Assembly (NCBI RefSeq): GCF_014646255.1 | Contig: NZ_BMNC01000023.1 | Coordinates: 18,741 to 82,740, forward strand | Reading direction: 5' to 3' | DNA from: Lentzea pudingi | Lineage (GTDB): Bacteria > Actinomycetota > Actinomycetes > Mycobacteriales > Pseudonocardiaceae | Length of the DNA stretch: 64,000 bases | In this document: piece after piece, positions 27,790-37,350 of the stretch | Layout of the letters: each line of letters begins with the position of its first letter | Numbering within the stretch: the first letter of the stretch is position 1 | Position numbers and translations under genes: made by a program | The notes under the pieces: model-generated | Told to the model about the DNA's origin: nothing | Databases searched by the model: none | What the model saw: only the letters and a program-made list of their open reading frames with translations

Positions 27790-28272
27790 CTATCCAACGG
27801 CATGACGCAGAGCACGTTTCCGCGGCGGCTTCTCGCACGCCACGGGAGCGCTCAAACGACCTTCCACCAGGCGCGTCAGACCGTTGACCATGCCTTCGCG
27901 CTCGTTGTCCGGCAACGAGCCCAGCACGCTGCCGACGACGTCCGAGTACACGTCGTCCGCCTTCGCCACGATCGCGCGACCGGCCTCGGTCACCACCACG
28001 ACACGGGCGCGACGGTCCGTCGGCGACGGCTGGCGCTCGGCATAACCAGCGGATTCGAGGGCGTCCATCGTCACGACCATGGTCGTCTTGTCGATGCTGA
28101 TCCGGTCCGCGATCTCGGTCTGCGTGAGCCCCGCGTCCAGCGCGCTCGACAGCACGCAGCGGGCTCGCGGAGTCAGTCCGATCTCCGCGAGCCTCGCCGT
28201 CAGCTCCGTCTCGAGCGCGTGCCCCGTCCGATGCAGCAGCATCATCAGGTCAGTACACCCCGTCGTGCCCAT
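27790..28272 (-). CDS. MarR-family transcriptional regulator
   Basis: 160 residues, a winged helix with TQTEIADRISIDKTTMVVTMDALESAGY as the recognition helices and DRRARVVVVTEAGR as the wing. Usually a dimeric repressor released by a ligand. The downstream MFS exporter is the probable target. ATG 28270-28272; only 49 bp separate it from the end of the amylopullulanase gene. Confidence 0.93.
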   Translation of the reverse strand: MGTTGCTDLMMLLHRTGHALETELTARLAEIGLTPRARCVLSSALDAGLTQTEIADRISIDKTTMVVTMDALESAGYAERQPSPTDRRARVVVVTEAGRAIVAKADDVYSDVVGSVLGSLPDNEREGMVNGLTRLVEGRLSAPVACEKPPRKRALRHAVG

Positions 28273-28297
28273 GACCCCACGGTAGCAAACTGTTCTG

Positions 28298-28327
28298 CAA
28301 CAAAACTATTTCTCAGCGGGACTATCG
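28298..28327 (-). promoter_or_regulatory. Putative operator/promoter upstream of marR
   Basis: The plus strand reads ACAAAACTATT, then 6 bases, then CGGGACTATC. The same two blocks make up the inverted repeat at 27766-27787. The site overlaps the last codons of the amylopullulanase gene and is placed for MarR autorepression. Confidence 0.5.
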
Positions 28328-31300
28328 CTCGAGCACCACGACCGAACGCGCGGCACCTGCTTTCTTCTCCCTGGTCAGCGGCTTCCAGTCACCGGCGGGC
28401 AGCGTGGCGGCCTGGTCCGTCGGGTACGGGTTGATCACCACGACGAGACCCTTCCGAAGACCATCCACATCCGGTCCGACCGTGTCATCGATGTGCATGA
28501 CGACCAGACCGGACCGGGCGGCGGGGAACGAGACCTTCTGCTGCACCAACTCGGCGGACCCCAGCGAGAACAGGGGCGACGACTGACGAATCCGCAGCAG
28601 TTCCAAGGTCGCGTCCAGCGAGGCCTTCATGTCGGACGAAGAAGGCTTCGCCAGGCCCAGCAACGGCTTCGCGTACGGCCACTTCGCCTCGTTGTCTGCC
28701 TTGGGCGGCAACCCGCGGCCGAAACCGTTGTCGCGCAACGACGGGTCGTAGGCGTTGAACCAGTCACCCGAGTCGTAGCTGTTGCGGTCCAACGACTTCG
28801 AGCGCAGGAACTCGGTGCCCGCGTGCACGAACGGCCGCCCCTGCCCGAGCAACGCCGGTGCCAGCGAGACCGTCTGCATCCTCACCCGGTCGGCCATGGA
28901 GGTCTCCGGCTTCAGCTTGTACATCAACGCGTCGAACAACGCCTCGTTGTCGTGCGCGTCGACGTACGTGATGGCCTCCAACGGCTGCCCGGTGTACCCA
29001 GCGGGCGAACCGTTGTACTGCACATCGCGCCCAGAAACCACGGGCCCAGCGGCGGACTGGAACTGGTACGACGCCATGTTGCCCGCCATGCCCAGCTTGA
29101 CCAGGTCGCTGTAGTTCTCCAGCCGCGCAGCGACATCACCGTTGGCGGGCGAGGAGTTCACGTCCCCGGCCAGACCGGAACCGAGCCCCTGCACGCGCGG
29201 ATCGTCGTCGAACGGACCGCCGCCACGAACCGCATCACGCAACCGGTCGCTGAACGTCCCGACACCGGTACCGGCCATGTTCGCCTGCGTGGCCTGCTCG
29301 AACCGGGCGTTGCCGGCGACCTCGCCGAACTCCCAGCCCTCGCCGTAGACACCGATCTTGCGCCCGTCCACACCGTCCCGCTCCACGGTCAGCGCGTCCA
29401 GCGCCGCCCGCACCGCGAGGATGTTCGCCTTCGGGTGGTGGCCCATCAGGTCGAACCGGAACCCGTCGACCTTGTAGTTGCGGGCCCAGCGCACCACCGA
29501 GTCCACGACGAGCTTGCCCATCATGGCGTTCTCGGTCGCGGTGTTCGCGCAGCACGTGGAGTTCGCGACCGAGCCGTCGAGGTTGAGCCGCTGGTAGTAG
29601 CCGGGCACGACCTTGTCGAGCACGGATGTCGGTGCGTCGCCGAACGCCGCCGTGTGGTTGTAGACCACGTCCACCACCACGCGGTTGCCGTTGTCGTGCA
29701 ACGACTTCACCATCTCGCGGTACTGCTTCGAACGCGCCCAGCCGTTCTGCGCGTCCGCCGTGGCGTACGAGCCCTCGGGCACGTCGTAGTGGAACGGGTC
29801 GTAACCCCAGTTGAAGCCGTCACGCCCGGCCACCGCGCCGACGCAGGCCTGCTGCTGGTCGGAGTCCGCGGGCAACGCTTTGAGATCACACGCGGGCGTC
29901 GCCTGCTCGGACCGCTTCTCGGGGATCGTCGCGATGTCGAACGTCGGCAGCAGGTGCACGGTGTCCATGCCCGCCGCGGCCAGCGTCTTCAGGTGCTTCA
30001 TCCCCGTCGAGTCGCGGTGCGTGAACGCCTTATAGGTGCCGCGATCCGCCGCCGGGACGGACTGGTCGTTGATCGAGAAGTCCCGCACGTGCAGCTCGGT
30101 GATCGCACCGCCCATGCCCTTCGCGACGTCACGAGCCCACCCGGCGGGCATCGACCGGGAGTCCTTGAGATCAGCGAACTGCGAGTGCGTCGAGTTCACC
30201 GACAGCGCCACGGAGTACGGGTCGGTGACCACGACCGTGCGCTGCCAGTTGGTGACCTCGAACTGGTAGTACTTGTTCTTCCAGTCGCCGGAACCGGTCC
30301 ACGACCCCGAGGCGGCGTCGCGCTCTAGCTGCACGACCTTCCGCGGCTCGCCGGCAGGCTGGTCGAACAGGCGCAGCTTGACGTTGGACGCCGTCGGCGC
30401 CCACAACCTGACCGAGGCGCGGCCGTGGTCGAACGTCGGCCCGAACGTCAGTTTCGTTGCCGCGGCGGCATAACGGTCGTCGAGCACACCAGCGATCTGC
30501 ACGCTCGTGCGGTGCCGGATCGCTCCGCCCGCGTCGACGTGCACGGCGGAAAGCTTGTCCCGCAGCGCCTCGTCCACGAACCCGCGCACAGCGAACACCG
30601 GCTTGCCGCGCAGGTGCGGGAACTGCGCTGGCACCTCCTCGGTCGTCGGTGAGAGCCGCAACACCCGTGGGCCGTACTCGAGCCGGTAGCCGTCGGACTG
30701 CACCGACGGGACGTCCCAGACGACCTTGTCCTTGGCGATCCAGATCGCCTTGGCCTTGGTCAGGTCGTCGTCGGCGGCCGGACCGGCGTTCGGCGGGAGC
30801 AGGTAGGTCTCGTTCCCCTGCAGCTGCCACACCTCGTTGCCCTTCTGCCCCAGGTCGAGGAACTGGTCGGGGCCGGGGTCCTTGGTGTCGCCGCGGTGCA
30901 CGATGTAGCTCAGACCGGCCGCACCTGCTGCCAGCGGCACCGACCAGTAGACGCCGAACTGGTCACGCCCGTCCGGCACGCGCGACTGGTTCCAGCCCGG
31001 TGACGGCTCCGCGGACCCCGTCCAGTGGTACATCGTCCAGTCGGTGTAGTCGCCGTCCGGGCGGTTGTAATGGATCACCGCGCGGTTCTCGGCGGCAGCG
31101 AGCGAAGCGTGCACCTTGCCGCCCGCGACCCACGCGTGACCGCTCGTGAACTTGCCCGAGGCCTCCACGGTCGTGCCGCGCACGACGGAGAAGTCGGTGG
31201 TGGGCGGCAGCTCCGCGACCCCGTTCACGAATGGCACGTCCCCACGTCCGGCAACGCGCACGAAGGCACCAGCGGCGTCACCGACGTAGTGCACGACCGC

Positions 31301-33721
31301 CTTGCCCGTGGCTGCCTGCTCCGACGGGTGCACGGCCGGGTCGCCCTGCTTCAGCCAGATCTCGGACGTCACGCTCGGGTCCACGAACCGGTCGACGGAC
31401 GTGTCCTTCTCGTCGCCCTTGTGCGCGATGAGCCCGACCGACTTGGCGCCCGGCTTCAGCTTGACCCACGCGAAGCGCCCGTAGGCATCCTCCCCCGCGA
31501 ACGGCAGCGGCGCGTTCCACTCGGTCGGCGTCTCGACATCGCCCCAGGCGTGCAGGCCCCAGCCGTCGTAGTTGTCGCGCGCGTAGTGCACGACGAGCCA
31601 GTCCGGGTTCTTCGTGCCGGGGTCCGGGAGCGGCGGGGCGGCCACGAGCGACACGAACGCGCCGTCCGCGCCGATCTCGCCCGACTTCGCGACCACGCGC
31701 AGTTCGACGCGCTTGCCGACGGCCGCACCCGGAAGTGCGGACAGGTCGGAGAAGACGCGGTACGGGGCGGCGTCGTCGGTGCCGAGCACGGTCCAGTCGC
31801 GGGTGCCCTCGACGCGAGCGGCGAACGTGGCGGCGGCGTTGGGCGCGCTGATGCCGTCCGCGCGCAGCTCGACGCGCTCGTCCAGCACCGTTCCGGCGGC
31901 GGGAGCGACCAGCACCGGTGCCGGCTTGGACTTCAGGACGTCGCTGGTCCCCTTGAGCACCAACGTCGACAGCGCGGGCACGGTCACCGTGACGCGGCCG
32001 TTCTGCACGACGGCGTTCTCGAAGCCGGCCGAGGACACCGGGACGGTGACGGTCGCGGGCGAGGTGCCGGCGTTGGCGACGACGAGGTGCTCGCGGCCGA
32101 GGATGCGGCTGAACGCGAACACGTCACCGTCGGCGTACCGGAGCACCTGGTTGCCGTCGCGCCACACGGGATCGCGGTCGACCTGCGCCGCGAGGGCCTT
32201 GAGCTGCTGGTACAGCGGGTGCGCGGTGTTGAAGTTGTCGACAGCACCCGTGCGATCGGACCCGATGAGCTTCTCCGCCATGTACTCCGGCGTCTTCGAG
32301 GCGAACATGTCCTGACGTGCCAGCTTGTCCCCGCCCGTGCCCGCGAAGCCCTGCTCGTCGCCGTAGTAGACGACCGGGTTGCCGCGCCACAGGTACATCA
32401 GCTGGTTGCCGAGCTTCAACCGTTCCAGCAGCTCGGCGTCCGTGATGCCTGGACGGTCGTTGCGGATCATCCACGCGATGCGGCCCATGTCGTGGTTGCC
32501 GAGGAACGTCGGCAGCGACGAGGCGTTGGAGTCGGCGTCGGTGTAGCGGTCGTCGTCGAGCAGCACCTCGCCGAGCCGCTGGGAACCCTTGCCGGACAGG
32601 AAGTTCAGCGCGCTGCTCTGGAACGGGAAGTCCAGCGTGGCCTGCATGCGGCCGTCGGTCGTGTACTTCGAGGTGTTCTCGGGCGAGGAGTCGAAGACCT
32701 CGCCGAAGACGAAGAAGTCCTTCTTGCCCTTGCGGTTCGCGTACTGCTTCACGTGCGGCGCGAGGGCCTGCCAGAACTCCAGGTTGACGTGCTTGACGGT
32801 GTCGACGCGGTAGCCGTCGATGTCGAGCGTGTCGATCCAGCTGGTGAAGATGTCCTTCATGCCGTTGACCACGCGCGGGTGCTCGGTCATGAGGTCGTCG
32901 AGGCCGGAGAAGTCGCCCTGCTCGCTCGACTCGCCGGAGAACGTCGAGTCGCCGCGGTTGTGGTAGAGCGTGGAGTCGTTGAGCCACAACGGGAACTTCG
33001 TCGGGCCGTCCTTCACCGGCGTGTACGGGAACGACTTGGCCGCGTCGAGCTTCGGGAAGTCCCTGCGGCCCGCGTAGTCGTCGAGGTCGAACGGCTTGCC
33101 GGACGCGTCCAGGTACGGCTGCGCGCCCGTCGAGACGTACTGGGTCCCGCCCTCGGCGTACTTGATCACGTCCGCGGTGTGGTTCGCGACGATGTCGAAG
33201 AAGACCTTGATGCCACGCCGGTGCGCGTCGCGGATCAGGTCGCGCATCTCCTGCGTGGTGCCGAAGTGCGGGTCGAGCTTGGTGAAGTCGAGCGTCCAGT
33301 AGCCGTGGTAGCCGGCGGAGTCGCCCTGCACCCAGCGGTTGAGGAACATCGGCGTCATCCAGATCGCCGTGATGCCCATGCCGTCGAGGTAGTCGAGCTT
33401 CCGGTGCAGGCCCTTGAGGTCACCACCGTGGTAGAAGCCCTTGTCAGCGGGGTCGAACCCGTGCTCGGCGGCCTTCGAACGGCCACGGTCGTTGCCCGGG
33501 TCCCCGTTCGCGAACCGGTCGGGCATCACGAAGTAGAAGCGCTCGCCTCGCAGGTCATCGCGTTTGGGCGGCAACGCGAGTCTCGCGTCCCCGTCGCGCA
33601 CACCGGGCGCTATGTCCACCACCTCCCCCACGGCCAGGCGTTGCGGTGGAGCGGCAACGGCCTGAACGGGTGTCAGGGGAAGCAAAACCAGTGCAGCGAG
33701 CGCGGCGACGACCCGACGCAT
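28322..33721 (-). CDS. Secreted bifunctional alpha-amylase/pullulanase (amylopullulanase)
   Basis: 1799 residues. A signal peptide (MRRVVAALAALVLLPL, cleavage near AVA-AP) is followed by a complete GH13 amylase (about 45-600: DIVANHT about 175, DGYRVDTVKH about 300, FGEVF about 338, FLGNHD about 407). Two pullulanase-associated starch-binding modules follow (about 705-790 and 875-960; VVHYARDNYDGWGLHAW and VIHYNRPDGDYTDWTMYHW), then a CBM48-like domain (about 1085) and a type I pullulanase (GFNWGYDPFHYD about 1305, VVYNHT about 1350, DGFRFDLMGHH about 1420, GEGWEF about 1460, YVDAHDN about 1585). It cuts both alpha-1,4 and alpha-1,6 links of starch outside the cell. ATG 33719-33721 has AAGGAGG in place. 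Confidence 0.95.
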   Translation of the reverse strand: MRRVVAALAALVLLPLTPVQAVAAPPQRLAVGEVVDIAPGVRDGDARLALPPKRDDLRGERFYFVMPDRFANGDPGNDRGRSKAAEHGFDPADKGFYHGGDLKGLHRKLDYLDGMGITAIWMTPMFLNRWVQGDSAGYHGYWTLDFTKLDPHFGTTQEMRDLIRDAHRRGIKVFFDIVANHTADVIKYAEGGTQYVSTGAQPYLDASGKPFDLDDYAGRRDFPKLDAAKSFPYTPVKDGPTKFPLWLNDSTLYHNRGDSTFSGESSEQGDFSGLDDLMTEHPRVVNGMKDIFTSWIDTLDIDGYRVDTVKHVNLEFWQALAPHVKQYANRKGKKDFFVFGEVFDSSPENTSKYTTDGRMQATLDFPFQSSALNFLSGKGSQRLGEVLLDDDRYTDADSNASSLPTFLGNHDMGRIAWMIRNDRPGITDAELLERLKLGNQLMYLWRGNPVVYYGDEQGFAGTGGDKLARQDMFASKTPEYMAEKLIGSDRTGAVDNFNTAHPLYQQLKALAAQVDRDPVWRDGNQVLRYADGDVFAFSRILGREHLVVANAGTSPATVTVPVSSAGFENAVVQNGRVTVTVPALSTLVLKGTSDVLKSKPAPVLVAPAAGTVLDERVELRADGISAPNAAATFAARVEGTRDWTVLGTDDAAPYRVFSDLSALPGAAVGKRVELRVVAKSGEIGADGAFVSLVAAPPLPDPGTKNPDWLVVHYARDNYDGWGLHAWGDVETPTEWNAPLPFAGEDAYGRFAWVKLKPGAKSVGLIAHKGDEKDTSVDRFVDPSVTSEIWLKQGDPAVHPSEQAATGKAVVHYVGDAAGAFVRVAGRGDVPFVNGVAELPPTTDFSVVRGTTVEASGKFTSGHAWVAGGKVHASLAAAENRAVIHYNRPDGDYTDWTMYHWTGSAEPSPGWNQSRVPDGRDQFGVYWSVPLAAGAAGLSYIVHRGDTKDPGPDQFLDLGQKGNEVWQLQGNETYLLPPNAGPAADDDLTKAKAIWIAKDKVVWDVPSVQSDGYRLEYGPRVLRLSPTTEEVPAQFPHLRGKPVFAVRGFVDEALRDKLSAVHVDAGGAIRHRTSVQIAGVLDDRYAAAATKLTFGPTFDHGRASVRLWAPTASNVKLRLFDQPAGEPRKVVQLERDAASGSWTGSGDWKNKYYQFEVTNWQRTVVVTDPYSVALSVNSTHSQFADLKDSRSMPAGWARDVAKGMGGAITELHVRDFSINDQSVPAADRGTYKAFTHRDSTGMKHLKTLAAAGMDTVHLLPTFDIATIPEKRSEQATPACDLKALPADSDQQQACVGAVAGRDGFNWGYDPFHYDVPEGSYATADAQNGWARSKQYREMVKSLHDNGNRVVVDVVYNHTAAFGDAPTSVLDKVVPGYYQRLNLDGSVANSTCCANTATENAMMGKLVVDSVVRWARNYKVDGFRFDLMGHHPKANILAVRAALDALTVERDGVDGRKIGVYGEGWEFGEVAGNARFEQATQANMAGTGVGTFSDRLRDAVRGGGPFDDDPRVQGLGSGLAGDVNSSPANGDVAARLENYSDLVKLGMAGNMASYQFQSAAGPVVSGRDVQYNGSPAGYTGQPLEAITYVDAHDNEALFDALMYKLKPETSMADRVRMQTVSLAPALLGQGRPFVHAGTEFLRSKSLDRNSYDSGDWFNAYDPSLRDNGFGRGLPPKADNEAKWPYAKPLLGLAKPSSSDMKASLDATLELLRIRQSSPLFSLGSAELVQQKVSFPAARSGLVVMHIDDTVGPDVDGLRKGLVVVINPYPTDQAATLPAGDWKPLTREKKAGAARSVVVLER

Positions 33722-33812
33722 CGCGACCTCCTTGTCGCAAACTCTTGCAGGGTTGCTGCACGAAACCACGACAAACAGCGGGAAACAATACGTCGGGCAC
33801 TGCAAATGTTTG
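33722..33812 (-). promoter_or_regulatory. Control region of the amylopullulanase gene
   Basis: On the minus strand this gap holds several TGCA-centred blocks: TGCAGCAACCCTGCAAG, AGTTTGCG, and the palindrome GCAAA-TG-TTTGC near 33800. TTGCA/TGCAA repeats of this type are bound by LacI-family MalR repressors upstream of streptomycete amylase genes. MalR control is inferred; no such regulator is encoded here. AAGGAGG lies just before the start codon. Confidence 0.4.
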
Positions 33813-33815
33813 CGA

Positions 33816-35060
33816 TCAGCCTGCCGGACGCCGGTAGGTGATCGCCATCTTCAGCGGATGGGAGCGCCACTCGTTGACCGCCAGGCCGGCGATCACGCCG
33901 ATGCCCTCGACGGACTCGGGCGTGGCCGGGGCGCTGCGGCTCGGCGCGCCCGCCAGCGGTCCTTCCGACGGCGGCGGGGAGAACTGGGCGATGACCACCT
34001 GCTGCCCCTCGTGCGGCTGCACGGCCAGCAGGATGTGCGGATCGGCCTGTTCGTCCGCGTTCTCGATCGGTTCCAGGGACAGGAACTCACCGCGGTCCGC
34101 CGCCGCGCCCGCCATCCGGCCGGCCCACTTGAAGGCGTCCATGACGTCGTCGTCGGTCAACGCACCGTCGGCCTCGGGCAGCGAGACCTGCTGCAGGCGG
34201 GTGCTGTGCGCGGTCATCTGGCCGTTGGTGGTGAAGCGGTCGGGGATCATCGCCTCGCCGGTCTCGACGTCGATGAGGAGCATGTCGCGGAACCGGGTCT
34301 CGGCGAGCGGCGAACGCCCCATGAGGCCGAGGCCGAGCATCTCCTTCAGCTTCGGGTCGGTCGTCCGCCAGTACGTGGTCTCCTCGCCGATCTGCAGGCC
34401 GACGAAGCCCTTCACCGGCAGGCTCGGCAGTGCGGTGACAAGCCTCTGACCAGGCTCGACCGGCGGTGTCGGCGCCTGGCCACGGAACGGCGGCAGGGAG
34501 GCGAACCCCGGATCCACCCGTGCCGTGCGGACCACGTGGTGCGCCCACGCACGCACGCGGGACAACGGGTGGTCGGGGAACCGTGCGTCGTGGCGGGGGT
34601 CGTCGCCCGCGTGGAACGGCAGCACGCCCTCCAGTTCGGGCGCGTACGGGTGCTTCCTGGTCCAGTTCTGGAACCCCATCTCGGCCGCGAGGATGGCCTC
34701 CCGCGTGCCCGTCATGCCGCGTTCCACCGCGCCGAGCCGCAGCACGGCGCTGCAGTTCTCCTTCGGGATGGTGAAGGACGCGACGAACACCTGCCCGTGC
34801 GGCTGGTTCGGCAGCGGCATCTTGACGATCCGCAGCAGCGTCGGCGCCCCTCCGAGCTGGACGACGTGCGCCTCGATCAGGCAGCCGGTCTCGCCGTGGA
34901 GGAGGGCGAGGTCGTGCCGGAGCCTCGGCAGGTCGTCCAGCCCGGCCGGCAGATCCGGGACCAGGCCGTGGTAGGCCAGTTCGGCCTGGTCACCGCTGGG
35001 GTGCTGCCAGGTGTTCTGGTCGAGCTGACGGAAGCCGGTGGTGTCGAACGAGATGGGCAC
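33816..35060 (-). CDS. Conserved actinobacterial protein of unknown function
   Basis: 414 residues, not recognised. It is soluble with no signal peptide or membrane helix. It opens with SFDTTGFRQLDQNTWQHPSGDQAELAYHGLVPDLP and contains an even mix of strands and helices (LLRIVKMPLPNQPHGQVFVASF; PVKGFVGLQIGEETTYWRT). The closing part ESVEGIGVIAGLAVNEWRSHPLKMAITYR is well formed, with normal codon use, so the gene is real. GTG 35058-35060, 21 bp after phoD, so probably co-transcribed with it. A link to phosphate or envelope work is possible from position only. Confidence 0.75.
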   Translation of the reverse strand: MPISFDTTGFRQLDQNTWQHPSGDQAELAYHGLVPDLPAGLDDLPRLRHDLALLHGETGCLIEAHVVQLGGAPTLLRIVKMPLPNQPHGQVFVASFTIPKENCSAVLRLGAVERGMTGTREAILAAEMGFQNWTRKHPYAPELEGVLPFHAGDDPRHDARFPDHPLSRVRAWAHHVVRTARVDPGFASLPPFRGQAPTPPVEPGQRLVTALPSLPVKGFVGLQIGEETTYWRTTDPKLKEMLGLGLMGRSPLAETRFRDMLLIDVETGEAMIPDRFTTNGQMTAHSTRLQQVSLPEADGALTDDDVMDAFKWAGRMAGAAADRGEFLSLEPIENADEQADPHILLAVQPHEGQQVVIAQFSPPPSEGPLAGAPSRSAPATPESVEGIGVIAGLAVNEWRSHPLKMAITYRRPAG

Positions 35061-35081
35061 CCACCGACCCTACGACTCCCG

Positions 35082-36590
35082 TCAGGCGGCCCTGAGCGTT
35101 TTGGACCAGAGCGAGGCGCCGGTCGCGTCGCGCAGCCACACCGTGAGCTCGTGCTGCGACGCCCTGACCTCGCCGAAGTGCTGGAACCCGTCCAGCGGTG
35201 AGGTGTTGGCGGCGGGCGGGGCGTGCACGAACACGGCCTGCGGGCCGAACGTCGGGTCGAGCGTGTTGGGACCGAACGCGCCGGAGTGCAGCGGGCCCGA
35301 CACGAACTCCCAGAACGGGTCGAAGTCGCCGACGGCCGCGCGGTCGGGCGAGTAGTGGTGCGCGGCGGTGTAGTGGACGTCCGCGGTGAGCCACACGGTG
35401 TTGCGGACCCGGCGGCGCTTGAGCTCCCTGAGCACCCACGCGATCTCGTGCTCACGGCCGTTGGGCGCGCCCGGCAGGCCGTTCGCGACGCCCTCGATGT
35501 CGGCGCCGTCCGGGACGGTCAGGCCGATCGGCAGGTCGGCCGCGATGATCTTCCACGTGGCGGTGCTGCGGCTGAGTCCGTCGACGAGCCACTTCGCCTG
35601 CTGGGCACCCAGGATGACGCCCGGCTTGTCCTTGGGCGAGGTGTTGCGGTCCTTGTAGGTGCGCATGTCGAGCACGAAGATCTCGACGTTGCGACCGTAG
35701 GAGAACTTCCGGTAGACGCGACCGTCCACAGCGCGCTTCTGATCGATCGGCATCCACTCGTGGAACGCCTGGAAAGCCCGCTGCGCCAACACGTCCACGC
35801 GCTTCTCGGTGTAGAGCGGGTTTTCGAGGATCTCGCCCGGATACCAGTTGTTCGTGACCTCGTGGTCGTCCCATTGCGCGTAGACCGGCACCTGGGACGC
35901 GAAGCGCTTCACGTTGTCGTCGAGGAAGTTGTAGGCGAACTGACCGCGGTACTCGTCGAGCGTCTCGGCCACTTTGGACTTCTCCGGCGTGACGAGGTTG
36001 CGCCAGATCCGGCCATCCGGGAGCGTGACGCTCGCCTGCATCGGGTTGTCGGAGTAGACGCTGTCGCCGCTGTGGATGAAGAAGTCCGGCCTGCGGTCGG
36101 CCATGGCCTTGAAGATCGGCATGCCGCCGATGTCGGGGTTGATGCCCCAGCCCTGGCCCGCGACGTCACCGGACCACACGAACCGCACGTCGTCGCGGCC
36201 GAGCGGGGCGGTGGTGAAGCTGCCCGTCACGGGTTCGCTGCGGGAGCGGCCGTGCAGGTCCTCGGCCGTGACGCGGTAGTACGCGGGGCGGCCGGGCAGC
36301 AGGCTCGACACCCTGACCTGCCCGGTTCCACCGGTCTCCGGGGTGAGCAACGGGCCGCGGACGCGGCGCGAGAAGCGGAACTTCGGGTCGTTGGACACCT
36401 CGACGACCATCCGCGAGGGACGGTCGGCGCGCGTCCACACGATGCCGCCGTCCCACGTGACGTCGCCGGACTGCACGCCGTGGGTGAGGATCGGGCGGTC
36501 GGTCTTCGCGAGGCTGACGCCACTCGGCACCAGCGCGGCGGCCGTACCGAGTGCGCCTGCCTTGAACAACGTACGACGGTCGAAGGTCAT
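35082..36590 (-). CDS. phoD: PhoD-type alkaline phosphatase, Tat-exported
   Basis: 502 residues. The N-terminus DRRTLFKAGALGTAAALVPSG is a Tat signal (RRxLFK) for export of a folded metalloenzyme. A fibronectin-like N-terminal PhoD domain leads to the metallophosphatase core: VWSGDVAGQGW, HSGDSVYSDNP, QWDDHEVTNNW and TADVHYTAAHHY supply the Fe/Ca ligands. It cleaves phosphodiesters and monoesters outside the cell. PHO-box control is usual in actinobacteria, but I see no convincing repeat in the 60-bp upstream gap. Confidence 0.93.
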   Translation of the reverse strand: MTFDRRTLFKAGALGTAAALVPSGVSLAKTDRPILTHGVQSGDVTWDGGIVWTRADRPSRMVVEVSNDPKFRFSRRVRGPLLTPETGGTGQVRVSSLLPGRPAYYRVTAEDLHGRSRSEPVTGSFTTAPLGRDDVRFVWSGDVAGQGWGINPDIGGMPIFKAMADRRPDFFIHSGDSVYSDNPMQASVTLPDGRIWRNLVTPEKSKVAETLDEYRGQFAYNFLDDNVKRFASQVPVYAQWDDHEVTNNWYPGEILENPLYTEKRVDVLAQRAFQAFHEWMPIDQKRAVDGRVYRKFSYGRNVEIFVLDMRTYKDRNTSPKDKPGVILGAQQAKWLVDGLSRSTATWKIIAADLPIGLTVPDGADIEGVANGLPGAPNGREHEIAWVLRELKRRRVRNTVWLTADVHYTAAHHYSPDRAAVGDFDPFWEFVSGPLHSGAFGPNTLDPTFGPQAVFVHAPPAANTSPLDGFQHFGEVRASQHELTVWLRDATGASLWSKTLRAA

Positions 36591-36650
36591 GCGCGGTTTC
36601 TAGTCGCCGGTTCTGACCACCGGCCGAACCCGAGGTGAACTTCAGCAGCG

Positions 36651-37349
36651 CTACGTCAGGCGCTTGAGCCAGTCGGTGATGATCTGGCGCGACGCGGGCG
36701 TGGCGTGCACCCACGTCTGGTGGTTCTCGTCGGTGTACTTGACCACGAGCCAGCGGCCGTCCTCGAAGTCGATCGTGGTGAGGAAGGTCTTGGCGCGCTG
36801 CCTGCCCTCGCCGCTGCGCTTCGCCGCGTACAGCTTCGCCGTGCCCTTGCGGGGCTGGGCGAGCAGCTGGCGCAGCGAGATCGACGGCGACGCCTTGCCG
36901 GGCTGGTGCAGCTTGATCTCGGTCTCGTGCACGTTGATCGACGCGCCGCGGCCCGCCGGCACGTCCGGCAGCTGCATCGCGAGGACCTCCGGCGCGTTCT
37001 CCGGCCGGATGGGGTGCAGCTGCACGAACCCGTTGTCGTGCAGGGCGAGCACCCCGTGCTGCGCGTTCACCGCCACGACCACGGGCTTGGTCTCCTGCGG
37101 CGTGACCGCGATCCAGGCCGAGTAGTCGTGCTCGGCCTTGGCGATCAGGTGCAGCGTGCCCCGGACGTCCGGGTGGTCGAGCCCGAGCCGGCGCAGCTCA
37201 CCGATGACGTCGCGCTCGATGAGCACGCGTTCGTCCTCGGTCTCACCGGGCGAGTCGACGGAGAGCGCGGGGTGGTACTCGCCCAGTCCCTCCTGCTTCC
37301 ACAGCACGTCGAAGGCGAGGTCGGACAGTTGGATGGACGACCGCAGCAC
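36651..37349 (-). CDS. ESX secretion-associated protein, EspG family
   Basis: 232 residues. EspG proteins bind PPE partners in the cytosol and keep them export-competent for type VII secretion. Family features: the opening LSDLAFDVLWKQEGLGEYHPAL and repeated long strands ending TTIDFEDGRWLVVKYTDENHQTWVHATPAS. GTG 37347-37349 is one base after the stop of the PPE-like gene, so the pair is co-expressed as chaperone and client. Confidence 0.85.
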   Translation of the reverse strand: MLRSSIQLSDLAFDVLWKQEGLGEYHPALSVDSPGETEDERVLIERDVIGELRRLGLDHPDVRGTLHLIAKAEHDYSAWIAVTPQETKPVVVAVNAQHGVLALHDNGFVQLHPIRPENAPEVLAMQLPDVPAGRGASINVHETEIKLHQPGKASPSISLRQLLAQPRKGTAKLYAAKRSGEGRQRAKTFLTTIDFEDGRWLVVKYTDENHQTWVHATPASRQIITDWLKRLT

Positions 37350-37350
37350 G

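Noticed and set aside
31025..33841. Long plus-strand frame of about 938 codons
   Set aside because: Antisense to the amylopullulanase gene, whose catalytic motifs are unmistakable.
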